Assembly: GCA_963971285.1 (NCBI GenBank) | Contig: OZ020249.1 | Span: 10,032,256-10,096,255, forward strand | Origin: Astropecten irregularis | Lineage: Eukaryota > Echinodermata > Asteroidea > Paxillosida > Astropectinidae | Length of the DNA: 64,000 nucleotides | Reading direction: 5' to 3' | In this document: positions 36,067 to 50,185 of the stretch, in pieces | How positions within the stretch are numbered: the stretch's first letter is position 1 | Layout of the letters: every line of letters begins with the position of its first letter | Made by a program: the position numbers and the translations under genes | Notes under the pieces: generated by a model | What the model was told of the DNA's origin: nothing | What the model saw: the letters and a program-made list of their open reading frames with translations, nothing else | The model's database searches: none

Positions 36067-37745
36067 TTTCGCTACGCAGGGCGACTTCAGTTTCAAAAAC
36101 TCAGATCTATGATCTACACTGAAAATAAAAAGACACGTGTAATTTTGTTTTTCCTGAGTTTGCCCAAGAAATGAGCAGGCAGATTCCAAAGATCGTATTC
36201 GAAATATAGGATTGGACAGCGCGCTGTCATATATGATACACATACAGTGTAGCACGTCATAACGTGATTTATAAAACATTGCAGATTTCGCTAAGCAGGG
36301 CAACTTCAGGTTCAAAAATTCAGATATATGATCTATACTGAAAATAAAAAGACACGTGTAATTTTGTTTTTCCTGAATTTTCCCCAGAAACGAGCAGGCA
36401 GTTTTCAAAGATCGGGTTCAAAATATAGGATTAGACTGCGTGCTGCCATATTATAATACACATACAGTGTAGCACGTCATAACGTGATTTATAAAACATT
36501 GCAGATTTCGCTAAGCAGGGCAACTTCAGGTTCAAAAATTCAGATATATGATCTACACTGAAAATAAAAAGACACGTGTAATTTTGTTTTTCCGGAATTT
36601 TCCCCAGAAATGAGCAGGCAGTTTTCAAAGATCGGGTTCAAAATATAGGATTAGACTGCGTGCTGCCATATTATAAAACACATACAGTGTAGCACGTCAT
36701 AACGTGATTTATAAACCACCGCAGATTTCGCTAAGCAGAGCGTATTCAGGTTCAAAAATTAAGATATATGATCTACACTGAAAATAAAAAGACACGTGTA
36801 ATTTTGTTTTTCCTGAATTTTCCCCAGAAATGAGCAGGCAGTTTTCAAAGATCGGCTTCAAAATATAGGATTAGACTGCGTGCTGCCATATTATAATACA
36901 CATACAGTGTAGCACGTCATAACGTGATTTATAAAACATTGCAGATTTCGCTACGCAGGGCGACTTCAGGTTAAAAAATTCAGATATATGATCTACACTG
37001 AAAATAAAAAGACACGTGTAATTTTGTTTTTCCTGAATTTTCCCCAGAAATGAGCAGGCAGTTTTCAAAGATCGGCTTCAAAATATAGGATTAGACTGCG
37101 TGCTGCCGTATTATAATACACATACAGTGTAGAACGTCATAACATGATATATAAATCATTACAGATTTCGGTATGCAGGGCGACTTCAGTTTCAAAAATT
37201 CAGATCTATGATCTACTCTGAAAATAAAAAGACACGTGTAATTTTGTTTTTCCTGAGTTTGAACCAGAAATGAGCAGGCAGTTTTCAAAGATCGGCTTCA
37301 AAATATAGGATTAGACTGCGCGCTGTGATATTATAATACACAGAGTGTAGCACGTCGTAACGTGATTTATAAACCACCGCAGATTTAGCTAAGCAGGGCG
37401 ACTTCAGGTTAAAAAATTCAGATATATGATTTATACTGAAAATAAAAAGACACGTGTAATTTTGTTTTTCCTGAGTTTGAACCAGAAATGAGCAGGCAGT
37501 TTTCAAAGATCGGCTTCAAAATATAGGATTAGACTGCGCGCTGCGATATTATAATACACATAGAGTGTAGCACGTCGTAACGTGATTTATAAACCACCGC
37601 AGATTTAGCTAAGCAGGGCGACTTCAGGTTCAAAAATTCAGATATTTGATTTATACTGAAAATAAAAAGACACGTGTAATTCTGTTTTTCCTGAGTTTGC
37701 CAAAGAAATGAGCAGCCAGATGTCAAAGATCGTGCTCAAAATATA

Positions 37746-38033
37746 GGATTTGAAAAATCCTCATGCGCTTTAACAATGCATGGCCCATGCACAAACCCAT
37801 GCACGAAGGTGTGAACTAGACCGAATCTTACTGACTATGACAAACATAATCCAAGACCATTTCATGTCAAAACTCATTTTTGTCCACGCAGGCTCTACGG
37901 GCTTGCCTATAAGCGTGGCATGAGCCAGTCGTCTGGCATAGTCAGTGACATATGGTCAGGTTCCCAGCCTTCGTAATATGGTTTGTATATGGGCTCATTG
38001 CTAAACCGCGTTAGGATTTTTTAAGGGGGAGGA
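37746..38033 (+). repeat. Delta block 19
   Basis: The T-run is one base shorter (ggattttttaaggggg) than in most deltas; deltas 20 and 21 share this. Starts the 2614 bp unit. Confidence 0.9.
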
Positions 38034-40359
38034 TTTCGCTACGCAGGGCGACTTCAGTTTCAAAAACTCAGATCTATGATCTACACTGAAAATAAAAAGA
38101 CACGTGTAATTTTGTTTTTCCTGAGTTTGCCCCAGAAATGAGCAGGCAGATTCCAAAGATCGTATTCGAAATATAGGATTGGACAGCGCGCTGTCATATA
38201 TGATACACATACAGTGTAGCACGTCATAACGTGATTTATAAAACATTGCAGATTAAGCTAAGCAGGGCGACTTCAGGTTCAAAAATTCAGATATATGATC
38301 TATACTGAAAATAAAAAGACACGTGTAATTTTGTTTTTCCTGAATTTTCCCCAGAAATGAGCAGGCAGTTTTCAAAGATCGGGTTCAAAATATAGGATTA
38401 GACTGCGTGCTGCCATATTATAATACACATACAGTGTAGCACGTCATAACGTGATTTATAAAACATTGCAGATTTCGCTAAGCAGGGCAACTTCAGGTTC
38501 AAAAATTCAGATATATGATCTATACTGAAAATAAAAAGACACGTGTAATTTTGTTTTTCCTGAATTTTCCCCAGAAATGAGCAGGCAGTTTTCAAAGATC
38601 GGGTTCAAAATATAGGATTAGACTGCGTGCTGCCATATTATAAAACACATACAGTGTAGCACGTCATAACGTGATTTATAAACCACCGCAGATTTCGCTA
38701 AGCAGAGCGTATTCAGGTTCAAAAATTAAGATATATGATCTACACTGAAAATAAAAAGACACGTGTAATTTTTTTCCCCTGAATTTTACCCAGAAATGAG
38801 CAGGAAGTTTTCAAAGATCGGGTTCAAAATATAGGATTAGACTGCGAGCTGCCATCTTATAATACACATACAGTGTAGCACATAAAACATCGCAGATTCT
38901 GCTAAGCAGAGCGACTTCAGGTTCAAAAATTCAGATATATGATCTACACTGAAAATAAAAAGCACGTGTAATTTTGTTTTTCCTGAATTTTCCCCAGAAA
39001 TGAGCAGGCAGTTTTCAAAGATCGTGTTCAAAATATAGGATTAGACTGCGTGCTGCCATATTATAATACACATACAGTGTAGCACGTCATGACGTAATTT
39101 GTAAAACATTGCAGGTTTCGCTAAGCAGGGCGACTTCAGGTTCAAAAATTCAGATATATGATCTACACTGAAAATTAAAGAGACACGTGTAATTTTGTTT
39201 TTCCTGAATTTTCCCCAGAAATGAGCAGGCAGTTTTCAAAGATCGGCTTCAAAATATAGGATTAGACTGCGTGCTGCCGTATTATAATACACATACAGTG
39301 TAGAACGTCATAACATGATATATAAATCATTACAGATTTCGGTATGCAGGGCGACTTCAGTTTCAAAAATTCAGATCTATGATCTACTCTGAAAATAAAA
39401 AGACACGTGTAATTTTGTTTTTCCTGAGTTTGAACCAGAAATGAGCAGGCAGTTTTCAAAGATCGGCTTCAAAATATAGGATTAGACTGCGCGCTGCGAT
39501 ATTATAATACACATAGAGTGTAGCACGTCGTAACGTGATTTATAAACCACCGCAGATTTAGCTAAGCAGGGCGACTTCAGGTTCAAAAATTCAGATATAT
39601 GATTTATACTGAAAATAAAAAGACACGTGTAATTTTTGTTTTTCCTGAATTTTCCCCAGAAATGAGCAGGCAGTTTTCAAAGATCGGGTTCAAAATATAG
39701 TATTAAACTGCGTGCTGCCATATTATAATATACATACAGTGTAGCACGTCATAACGTGATTTATAAAACATTGCAGATTTCGCTAAGCAGGGCAACTTCA
39801 GGTTCAAAAATTCAGATCTATGATCTACTCTGAAAATAAAAAGACACGTGTAATTTTGTTTTTCCTGAATTTTCCCCAGAAATGAGCAGGCAGTTTTCAA
39901 AGATCGTGTTCAAAATATAGGACTAGACTGCGTGCTGCCATATTATAATACACATACAGTGTAGCACGTCATAACGTGATTTGTAAAACATTGCAGGTTT
40001 CGCTAAGCAGGGCGACTTCAGGTTCTAAAATTCAGATATATGATCTACACTGAAAATAAAAAGACACATGTAATTTTGTTTTTCCTGAATTTTCCCCAGA
40101 AATGAGCAGGCAGTTTTCAAAGATCGGCTTCAAAATATAGGATTAGACTGCGTGCTGCCATTTTATAATACACATACAGTGTAGCACGTCATAACGTGAT
40201 TTATAAAACATCGCAGATTTCGCTAAGCAGGGCGACTTCAGGTTCAAAAATTCAGATATATGATTTATACTGAAAATAAAAAGACACGTGTAATTCTGTT
40301 TTTCCTGAGTTTGCCAAAGAAATGAGCAGCCAGATGTCAAAGATCGTGCTCAAAATATA
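37746..40359 (+). repeat. 2614-bp higher-order unit, copy 1
   Basis: Collinear with 40360 onward and 43194 onward (38398 corresponds to 41012 and 43846). It ends in an alpha/gamma hybrid whose start reads 'ctgccattttataat'. Confidence 0.82.
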
Positions 40360-40647
40360 GGATTTGAAAAATCCTCATGCGCTTTAACAATGCATGGCCC
40401 ATGCACAAACCCATGCACGAAGGTGTGAACTAGACCGAATCTTACTGACTATGACAAACATAATCCAAGACCATTTCATGTCAAAACTCATTTTTGTCCA
40501 CGCAGGCTCTACGGGCTTGCCTATAAGCGTGGCATGAGCCAGTCGTCTGGCATAGTCAGTGACATATGGTCAGGTTCCCAGCCTTCGTAATATGGTTTGT
40601 ATATGGGCTCATTGCTAAACCGCGTTAGGATTTTTTAAGGGGGAGGA
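40360..40647 (+). repeat. Delta block 20
   Basis: Short T-run as in delta 19; the offset from it is 2614 bp. Confidence 0.9.
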
Positions 40648-43193
40648 TTTCGCTACGCAGGGCGACTTCAGTTTCAAAAACTCAGATCTATGATCTACAC
40701 TGAAAATAAAAAGACACGTGTAATTTTGTTTTTCCTGAGTTTGCCCCAGAAATGAGCAGGCAGATTCCAAAGATCGTATTCGAAATATAGGATTGGACAG
40801 CGCGCTGTCATATATGATACACATACAGTGTAGCACGTCATAACGTGATTTATAAAACATTGCAGATTAAGCTAAGCAGGGCGACTTCAGGTTCAAAAAT
40901 TCAGATATATGATCTATACTGAAAATAAAAAGACACGTGTAATTTTGTTTTTCCTGAATTTTCCCCAGAAATGAGCAGGCAGTTTTCAAAGATCGGGTTC
41001 AAAATATAGGATTAGACTGCGTGCTGCCATATTATAATACACATACAGTGTAGCACGTCATAACGTGATTTATAAAACATTGCAGATTTCGCTAAGCAGG
41101 GCAACTTCAGGTTCAAAAATTCAGATATATGATCTATACTGAAAATAAAAAGACACGTGTAATTTTGTTTTTCCTGAATTTTCCCCAGAAATGAGCAGGC
41201 AGTTTTCAAAGATCGGGTTCAAAATATAGGATTAGACTGCGTGCTGCCATATTATAAAACACATACAGTGTAGCACGTCATAACGTGATTTATAAACCAC
41301 CGCAGATTTCGCTAAGCAGAGCGTATTCAGGTTCAAAAATTAAGATATATGATCTACACTGAAAATAAAAAGACACGTGTAATTTTTTTTCCCTGAATTT
41401 TACCCAGAAATGAGCAGGAAGTTTTCAAAGATCGGGTTCAAAATATAGGATTAGACTGCGAGCTGCCATCTTATAATACACATACAGTGTAGCACATAAA
41501 ACATCGCAGATTCTGCTAAGCAGAGCGACTTCAGGTTCAAAAATTCAGATATATGATCTACACTGAAAATAAAAAGCACGTGTAATTTTGTTTTTCCTGA
41601 ATTTTCCCCAGAAATGAGCAGGCAGTTTTCAAAGATCGTGTTCAAAATATAGGATTAGACTGCGTGCTGCCATATTATAATACACATAGAGTGTAGCATG
41701 TCATGACGTAATTTGTAAAACATTGCAGGTTTCGCTAAGCAGGGCGACTTCAGGTTCAAAAATTCAGATATATGATCTACACTGAAAATTAAAGAGACAC
41801 GTGTAATTTTGTTTTTCCTGAATTTTCCCCAGAAATGAGCAGGCAGTTTTCAAAGATCGGCTTCAAAATATAGGATTAGACTGCGTGCTGCCGTATTATA
41901 ATACACATACAGTGTAGAACGTCATAACATGATATATAAATCATTACAGATTTCGGTATGCAGGGCGACTTCAGTTTCAAAAATTCAGATCTATGATCTA
42001 CTCTGAAAATAAAAAGACACGTGTAATTTTGTTTTTCCTGAGTTTGAACCAGAAATGAGCAGGCAGTTTTCAAAGATCGGCTTCAAAATATAGGATTAGA
42101 CTGCGCGCTGCGATATTATAATACACATAGAGTGTAGCACGTCGTAACGTGATTTATAAACCACCGCAGATTTAGCTAAGCAGGGCGACTTCAGGTTCAA
42201 AAATTCAGATATATGATTTATACTGAAAATAAAAAGACACGTGTAATTTTTGTTTTTCCTGAATTTTCCCCAGAAATGAGCAGGCAGTTTTCAAAGATCG
42301 GGTTCAAAATATAGTATTAAACTGCGTGCTGCCATATTATAATATACATACAGTGTAGCACGTCATAACGTGATTTATAAAACATTGCAGATTTCGCTAA
42401 GCAGGGCAACTTCAGGTTCAAAAATTCAGATCTATGATCTACTCTGAAAATAAAAAGACACGTGTAATTTTGTTTTTCCTGAATTTTCCCCAGAAATGAG
42501 CAGGCAGTTTTCAAAGATCGTGTTCAAAATATAGGACTAGACTGCGTGCTGCCATATTATAATACACATACAGTGTAGCACGTCATAACGTGATTTGTAA
42601 AACATTGCAGGTTTCGCTAAGCAGGGCGACTTCAGGTTCTAAAATTCAGATATATGATCTACACTGAAAATAAAAAGACACATGTAATTTTGTTTTTCCT
42701 GAATTTTCCCCAGAAATGAGCAGGCAGTTTTCAAAGATCGGCTTCAAAATATAGGATTAGACTGCGTGCTGCCATTTTGTAATACACATACAGTGTAGCA
42801 CGTCATAACGTGATTTATAAAACATCGCAGATTTCGCTAAGCAGGGCGACTTCAGGTTCAAAAATTCAGATATATGATTTATACTGAAAATAAAAAGACA
42901 CGTGTAATTTTGTTTTTCCTGAGTTTGAACCAGAAATGAGCAGGCAGTTTTCAAAGATCGGCTTCAAAATATAGGATTAGACTGCGCGCTGCGATATTAT
43001 AATACACATAGAGTGTAGCACGTCGTAACGTGATTTATAAACCACCGCAGATTTAGCTAAGCAGGGCGACTTCAGGTTCAAAAATTCAGATATTTGATTT
43101 ATACTGAAAATAAAAAGACACGTGTAATTCTGTTTTTCCTGAGTTTGCCAAAGAAATGAGCAGCCAGATGTCAAAGATCGTGCTCAAAATATA
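40360..43193 (+). repeat. 2834-bp higher-order unit, copy 2 (one extra monomer)
   Basis: This equals the 2614 bp unit plus one monomer (about 42975-43193, 'ctgcgatattat ... tatttgatttatac'). That monomer also stands just upstream of delta 19 at about 37527-37745. Small differences from copy 1 include 'cattttgtaatac' and 'cacatagagtgtagcatg'. Confidence 0.82.
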
Positions 43194-43481
43194 GGATTTG
43201 AAAAATCCTCATGCGCTTTAACAATGCATGGCCCATGCACAAACCCATGCACGAAGGTGTGAACTAGACCGAATCTTACTGACTATGACAAACATAATCC
43301 AAGACCATTTCATGTCAAAACTCATTTTTGTCCACGCAGGCTCTACGGGCTTGCCTATAAGCGTGGCATGAGCCAGTCGTCTGGCATAGTCAGTGACATA
43401 TGGTCAGGTTCCCAGCCTTCGTAATATGGTTTGTATATGGGCTCATTGCTAAACCGCGTTAGGATTTTTTAAGGGGGAGGA
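43194..43481 (+). repeat. Delta block 21
   Basis: Same short T-run as deltas 19 and 20. The next delta is 4357 bp on, the widest spacing in the window. Confidence 0.9.
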
Positions 43482-46400
43482 TTTCGCTACGCAGGGCGAC
43501 TTCAGTTTCAAAAACTCAGATCTATGATCTACACTGAAAATAAAAAGACACGTGTAATTTTGTTTTTCCTGAGTTTGCCCCAGAAATGAGCAGGCAGATT
43601 CCAAAGATCGTATTCGAAATATAGGATTGGACAGCGCGCTGTCATATATGATACACATACAGTGTAGCACGTCATAACGTGATTTATAAAACATTGCAGA
43701 TTAAGCTAAGCAGGGCGACTTCAGGTTCAAAAATTCAGATATATGATCTATACTGAAAATAAAAAGACACGTGTAATTTTGTTTTTCCTGAATTTTCCCC
43801 AGAAATGAGCAGGCAGTTTTCAAAGATCGGGTTCAAAATATAGGATTAGACTGCGTGCTGCCATATTATAATACACATACAGTGTAGCACGTCATAACGT
43901 GATTTATAAAACATTGCAGATTTCGCTAAGCAGGGCAACTTCAGGTTCAAAAATTCAGATATATGATCTATACTGAAAATAAAAAGACACGTGTAATTTT
44001 GTTTTTCCTGAATTTTCCCCAGAAATGAGCAGGCAGTTTTCAAAGATCGGGTTCAAAATATAGGATTAGACTGCGTGCTGCCATATTATAAAACACATAC
44101 AGTGTAGCACGTCATAACGTGATTTATAAACCACCGCAGATTTCGCTAAGCAGAGCGTATTCAGGTTCAAAAATTAAGATATATGATCTACACTGAAAAT
44201 AAAAAGACACGTGTAATTTTTTTTCCCTGAATTTTACCCAGAAATGAGCAGGAAGTTTTCAAAGATCGGGTTCAAAATATAGGATTAGACTGCGAGCTGC
44301 CATCTTATAATACACATACAGTGTAGCACATAAAACATCGCAGATTCTGCTAAGCAGAGCGACTTCAGGTTCAAAAATTCAGATATATGATCTACACTGA
44401 AAATAAAAAGCACGTGTAATTTTGTTTTTCCTGAATTTTCCCCAGAAATGAGCAGGCAGTTTTCAAAGATCGTGTTCAAAATATAGGATTAGACTGCGTG
44501 CTGCCATATTATAATACACATACAGTGTAGCACGTCATGACGTAATTTGTAAAACATTGCAGGTTTCGCTAAGCAGGGCGACTTCAGGTTCAAAAATTCA
44601 GATATATGATCTACACTGAAAATTAAAGAGACACGTGTAATTTTGTTTTTCCTGAATTTTCCCCAGAAATGAGCAGGCAGTTTTCAAAGATCGGCTTCAA
44701 AATATAGGATTAGACTGCGTGCTGCCGTATTATAATACACATACAGTGTAGAACGTCATAACATGATATATAAATCATTACAGATTTCGGTATGCAGGGC
44801 GACTTCAGTTTCAAAAATTCAGATCTATGATCTACTCTGAAAATAAAAAGACACGTGTAATTTTGTTTTTCCTGAGTTTGAACCAGAAATGAGCAGGCAG
44901 TTTTCAAAGATCGGCTTCAAAATATAGGATTAGACTGCGCGCTGCGATATTATAATACACATAGAGTGTAGCACGTCGTAACGTGATTTATAAACCACCG
45001 CAGATTTAGCTAAGCAGGGCGACTTCAGGTTCAAAAATTCAGATATATGATTTATACTGAAAATAAAAAGACACGTGTAATTTTTGTTTTTCCTGAATTT
45101 TCCCCAGAAATGAGCAGGCAGTTTTCAAAGATCGGGTTCAAAATATAGTATTAAACTGCGTGCTGCCATATTATAATACACATACAGTGTAGCACGTCAT
45201 AACGTGATTTATAAACCACCGCAGATTTCGCTAAGCAGAGCGTATTCAGGTTCAAAAATTAAGATATATGATCTACACTGAAAATAAAAAGACACGTGTA
45301 ATTTTTTTTCCCTGAATTTTACCCAGAAATGAGCAGGAAGTTTTCAAAGATCGGGTTCAAAATATAGGATTAGACTGCGAGCTGCCATCTTATAATACAC
45401 ATACAGTGTAGCACATAAAACATCGCAGATTCTGCTAAGCAGAGCGACTTCAGGTTCAAAAATTCAGATATATGATCTACACTGAAAATAAAAAGCACGT
45501 GTAATTTTGTTTTTCCTGAATTTTCCCCAGAAATGAGCAGGCAGTTTTCAAAGATCGTGTTCAAAATATAGGATTAGACTGCGTGCTGCCATATTATAAT
45601 ACACATACAGTGTAGCACGTCATGACGTAATTTGTAAAACATTGCAGATTTCGCTAAGCAGGGCAACTTCAGGTTCAAAAATTCAGATCTATGATCTACT
45701 CTGAAAATAAAAAGACACGTGTAATTTTGTTTTTCCTGAATTTTCCCCAGAAATGAGCAGGCAGTTTTCAAAGATCGTGTTCAAAATATAGGACTAGACT
45801 GCGTGCTGCCATATTATAATACACATACAGTGTAGCACGTCATAACGTGATTTGTAAAACATTGCAGGTTTCGCTAAGCAGGGCGACTTCAGGTTCTAAA
45901 ATTCAGATATATGATCTAGACTGAAAATAAAAAGACACATGTAATTTTGTTTTTCCTGAATTTTCCCCAGAAATGAGCAGGCAGTTTTCAAAGATCGGCT
46001 TCAAAATATAGGATTAGACTGCGTGCTGCCATTTTATAATACACATACAGTGTAGCACGTCATAACGTGATTTATAAAACATCGCAGATTTCGCTAAGCA
46101 GAGCGACTTCAGGTTAAAAAATTAAGATATATGATCTACACTGAAAATAAAAAGACACGTGTAATTTTGTTTTTCCTGAATTTTCCCCAGAAATGAGCAG
46201 GCAGTTTTCAAAGATCGGGTTCAAAATATAGTATTAAACTGCGTGCTGCCATATTATAATACACATACAGTGTAGCACGTCATAACGTGATTTATAAAAC
46301 ATTGCAGATTTCGCTAAGCAGAGCGACTTCAGGTTAAAAAATTTAGATATATGATCTACACTGAAAATAAAAAGACACGTGTAATTTATTTTCCCTGAAT

Positions 46401-47550
46401 TTTCCCCAGAAATGAGCAGGCAGTTTTCAAAGATCGGGTTCAAAATATAGTATTAAACTGCGTGCTGCCATATTATAATACACATACAGTGTAGAACGTC
46501 ATAACGTGATTTATAAAACATTGCAGATTTCGCTAAGCAGAGCGACTTCAGGTTAAAAAATTTAGATATATGATCTACACTGAAAATAAAAAGACACGTG
46601 TAATTTATTTTCCCTGAATTTTCCCCAGAAATGAGCAGGGAGTTTTAAAAGATCGGGTTCAAAATATAGTATTAAACTGCGTGCTGCCATATTATAATAC
46701 ACATACAGTGTAGCACGTCATAACGTGATTTATAAAACATTGCAGATTTCGCTAAGCAGGGCAACTTCAGGTTCAAAAATTCAGATATATGATCTACACT
46801 GAAAATAAAAAGACACGAGTAATTTTGTTTTTCCTGAATTTTCCCCAGAAATGAGCAGGCAGTTTTCAAAGATCGGCTTCAAAATATAGGATTAGACTGC
46901 GTGCTGCCATCTTATAATACACATACAGTGTAGCACGTCATAACGTGATTTATAAAACATTGCAGATTTCGCTAAGCAGGGCGACTTCAGGTTCAAAAAT
47001 TCAGATATATGATCTAGACTGAAAATAAAAAGACACGTGTAATTTTGTTTTTCCTGAATTTTCCCCAGAAATGAGCAGGGAGATTCCAAAGATCGTGTTC
47101 GAAATATAGGATTGGACAGCGCGCTGTCATATATGACACACATACAGTGTAGAACGACATAACATGATATATAAATCATTGCAGATTTCGCTATGCAGGG
47201 CGACTTCAGGTTCAAAAATTCAGATCTATGATCTAGACTGAAAAGAAAAAGACACACGTGTGTAATTTTGTTTTTCCTGAGTTTGCCCCAGAAATTAGCA
47301 AACAGATTTCAAAGATCGTATTCAATATATAGAATTAGACTGCCTGCTGCCATATATAATACACATACAGTGTAGAACGTCATAACATGATATATAAATC
47401 ATTACAGATTTCGCTATGCAGGGCGACTTCAGTTTCAAAAATTCAGATCTATGATCTAGACTGAAAATAAAAAGACATGTGTAATTTTGTTTTTCCTGAG
47501 TTTGCCAAAGAAATGAGCAGCCAGATGTCAAAGATCGTGCTCAAAATATA
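43482..47550 (+). repeat. 4.1-kb delta-free monomer run
   Basis: The first part continues the 2614 bp unit to about 45150. A shorter copy of 44200-44560 follows at about 45285-45645 (offset 1085 bp). Then come monomers with 'tagtattaaactgcg' and 'aaaaaatttagatatatg' near 46220-46670, and a return to beta-plus and gamma before delta 22. No gene is seen. Confidence 0.78.
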
Positions 47551-48410
47551 GGATTTGAAAAATCCTCATGCGCTTTAACAATGCATGGCCCATGCACAAA
47601 CCCATGCACGAAGGTGTGAACTAGACCGAATCTTACTGACTATGACAAACATAATCCAAGACCATTTCATGTCAAAACTCATTTTTGTCCACGCAGGCTC
47701 TACGGGCTTGCCTATAAGCGTGGCATGAGCCAGTCGTCTGGCATAGTCAGTGACATATGGTCAGGTTCCCAGCCTTCGTAATATGGTTTGTATATGGGCT
47801 CATTGCTAAACCGCGTTAGGATTTTTTTAAGGGGAGGATTTCGCTACGCAGGGCGACTTCAGTTTCAAAAACTCAGATCTATGATCTACACTGAAAATAA
47901 AAAGACACGTTTAATTTTGTTTTTCCTGAGTTTGCCCCAGAAATGAGCAGATTCCAAAGATCGTGTTCGAAATATAGGATTGGACAGGGCGCTGTCATAT
48001 ATGATACACATACAGTGTAGAACGTCATAACATGATTTATAAAACATTGCAGATTTCGCAAAGCAGGGCGACTTCAGGTTCAAAAATACAGGTATATGAT
48101 CTACACTGAAAATAAAAAGACACGTGTAATTTTGTTTTTCCTGAGTTTGAACCAGAAATGAGCAGGCAGTTTTCAAAGATCGGCTTCAAAATATAGGATT
48201 AGACTGCGCGCTGCTATATTATAATACACATACAGTGTAGTACGTCATAACGTGATTTATAAAACATTGCAGATTTAGCTAAGCAGGGCGACTTCAGGTT
48301 CAAAAATTCAGATATATGATCTATACTGAAAATAAAAAGACACGTGTAATTTTGTTTTTCCTGAATTTTCCCCAGAAATGAGCAGGCAGTTTTCAAAGAT
48401 CGGGTTCAAA
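46692..48410 (+). repeat. 1.7-kb segment, copy 1 of 3
   Basis: Matches 50186-51904 (offset 3494 bp) and 53879-55597 (a further 3693 bp). All three include a delta with GGGGAGG and the beta variant gacagggcgctgtc with 'aaatacaggtatatg' downstream. Limits are approximate. Confidence 0.8.
47551..47838 (+). repeat. Delta block 22
   Basis: Ends 'tttttttaaggggagga', one G fewer than usual; shared with deltas 24, 27, 28 and 29. Followed by the short tail 'atgagcagattcc' that lacks four bases of 'gcaggcag'. Confidence 0.9.
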
Positions 48411-49516
48411 ATATAGTATTAAACTGCGTGCTGCCATATTATAATACACATACAGTGTAGAACGTCATAACGTGATTTATAAAACATTGCAGATTTCGCT
48501 AAGCAGAGCGACTTCAGGTTAAAAAATTTAGATATATGATCTACACTGAAAATAAAAAGACACGTGTAATTTATTTTCCCTGAATTTTCCCCAGAAATGA
48601 GCAGGGAGTTTTAAAAGATCGGGTTCAAAATATAGTATTAAACTGCGTGCTGCCATATTATAATACACATACAGTGTAGCACGTCATAACGTGATTTATA
48701 AAACATTGCAGATTTCGCTAAGCAGGGCAACTTCAGGTTCAAAAATTCAGATATATGATCTACACTGAAAATAAAAAGACACGTGTAATTTTGTTTTTCC
48801 TGAATTTTCCCCAGAAATGAGCAGGCAGTTTTCAAAGATCGTGTTCAAAATATAGGACTAGACTGAGTGCTGCCATATTATAATACACATACAGTGTAGC
48901 ACGTCATAACGTGATTTGTAAAACATTGCAGGTTTCGCTAAGCAGGGCGACTTCAGGTTCAAAAATTCAGATATATGATCTACACTGAAAATAAAAAGAC
49001 ACGTGTAATTTTGTTTTTCCTGAATTTTCCCCAGAAATGAGCAGGGAGATTCCAAAGATCGTGTTCGAAATATAGGATTGGACAGCGCGCTGTCATATAT
49101 GATACACATACAGTGTAGAACGTTATAACATGATATATAAATCATTGCAGATTTCGCTATGCAGGGCGACTTCAGGTTCAAAAATTCAGATCTATGATCT
49201 AGACTGAAAATAAAAAGACACACGTGTGTAATTTTGTTTTTCCTGAGTTTGCCCCAGAAATTAGCAAACAGATTTCAAAGATCGTATTCAATATATAGAA
49301 TTAGACTGCCTGCTGCTATATATAATACACATACAGTGTAGAACGTCATAACATGATATATAAATCATTACAGATTTCGCTATGCAGGGCGACTTCAGTT
49401 TCAAAAATTCAGATCTATGATCTAGACTGAAAATAAAAAGACACGTGTAATTTTGTTTTTCCTGAGTTTGCCAAAGAAATGAGCAGCCAGATGTCAAAGA
49501 TCGTGCTCAAAATATA

Positions 49517-49805
49517 GGATTTGAAAAATCCTCATGCTCTTTAACAATGCATGGCCCATGCACAAACCCATGCACGAAGGTGTGAACTAGACCGAATCTT
49601 ACTGACTATGACAAACATAATCCAAGACCATTTCATGTCAAAACTCATTTTTGTCCACGCAGGCTCTACGGGCTTGCCTATAAGCGTGGCATGAGCCAGT
49701 CGTCTGGCATAGTCAGTGACATATGGTCAGGTTCCCAGCCTTCGTAATAGGGTTTGTATATGGGCTCATTGCTAAACCGCGTTAGAATTTTTTTAAGGGG
49801 GAGGA
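49517..49805 (+). repeat. Delta block 23
   Basis: The most changed right end of any delta in this block: 'taatagggtttg', 'gttagaatttttt' and 'tttcgatacgc', plus 'catgctctttaac' at the left. The next delta is 1528 bp on. Confidence 0.9.
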
Positions 49806-50185
49806 TTTCGATACGCAGGGCGACTTCAGTTTCAAAAACTCAGATCTATGATCTACACTGAAAATAAAAAGACACGTGTAATTTTGTTTTTCCTGAGTTT
49901 GCCCCAGAAATGAGCAGATTCCAAAGATCGTGTTCGAAATATAGGATTGGACAGCGCGCTGTCATATATGATACACATACAGTGTAGAACGTCATAACAT
50001 GATATATAAATCATTACAGATTTCGGTATGCAGGGCGACTTCAGTTTCAAAAATTCAGATCTATGATCTACTCTGAAAATAAAAAGACACGTGTAATTTT
50101 GTTTTTCCTGAGTTTGAACCAGAAATGAGCAGGCAGTTTTCAAAGATCGGCTTCAAAATATAGGATTAGACTGCGTGCTGCTATA

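Larger units (their letters stand above)
36067..46230 (+). repeat. Array block with 2614/2834-bp units and hybrid monomers
   Basis: Deltas 19-21 bound units of 2614 and 2834 bp, which differ by one monomer. Recurring markers are 'ctgcgatattataatacacatagag', 'cacgtcgtaacg', 'gcagattaagctaagc', and a 15 bp deletion giving 'tgtagcacataaaacatcg' (near 38881, 41495, 44329, 45414). Beta-plus and true gamma are absent before these deltas; an alpha start joined to a gamma tail takes their place. From 43482 to 47550 there is no delta. Confidence 0.8.
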
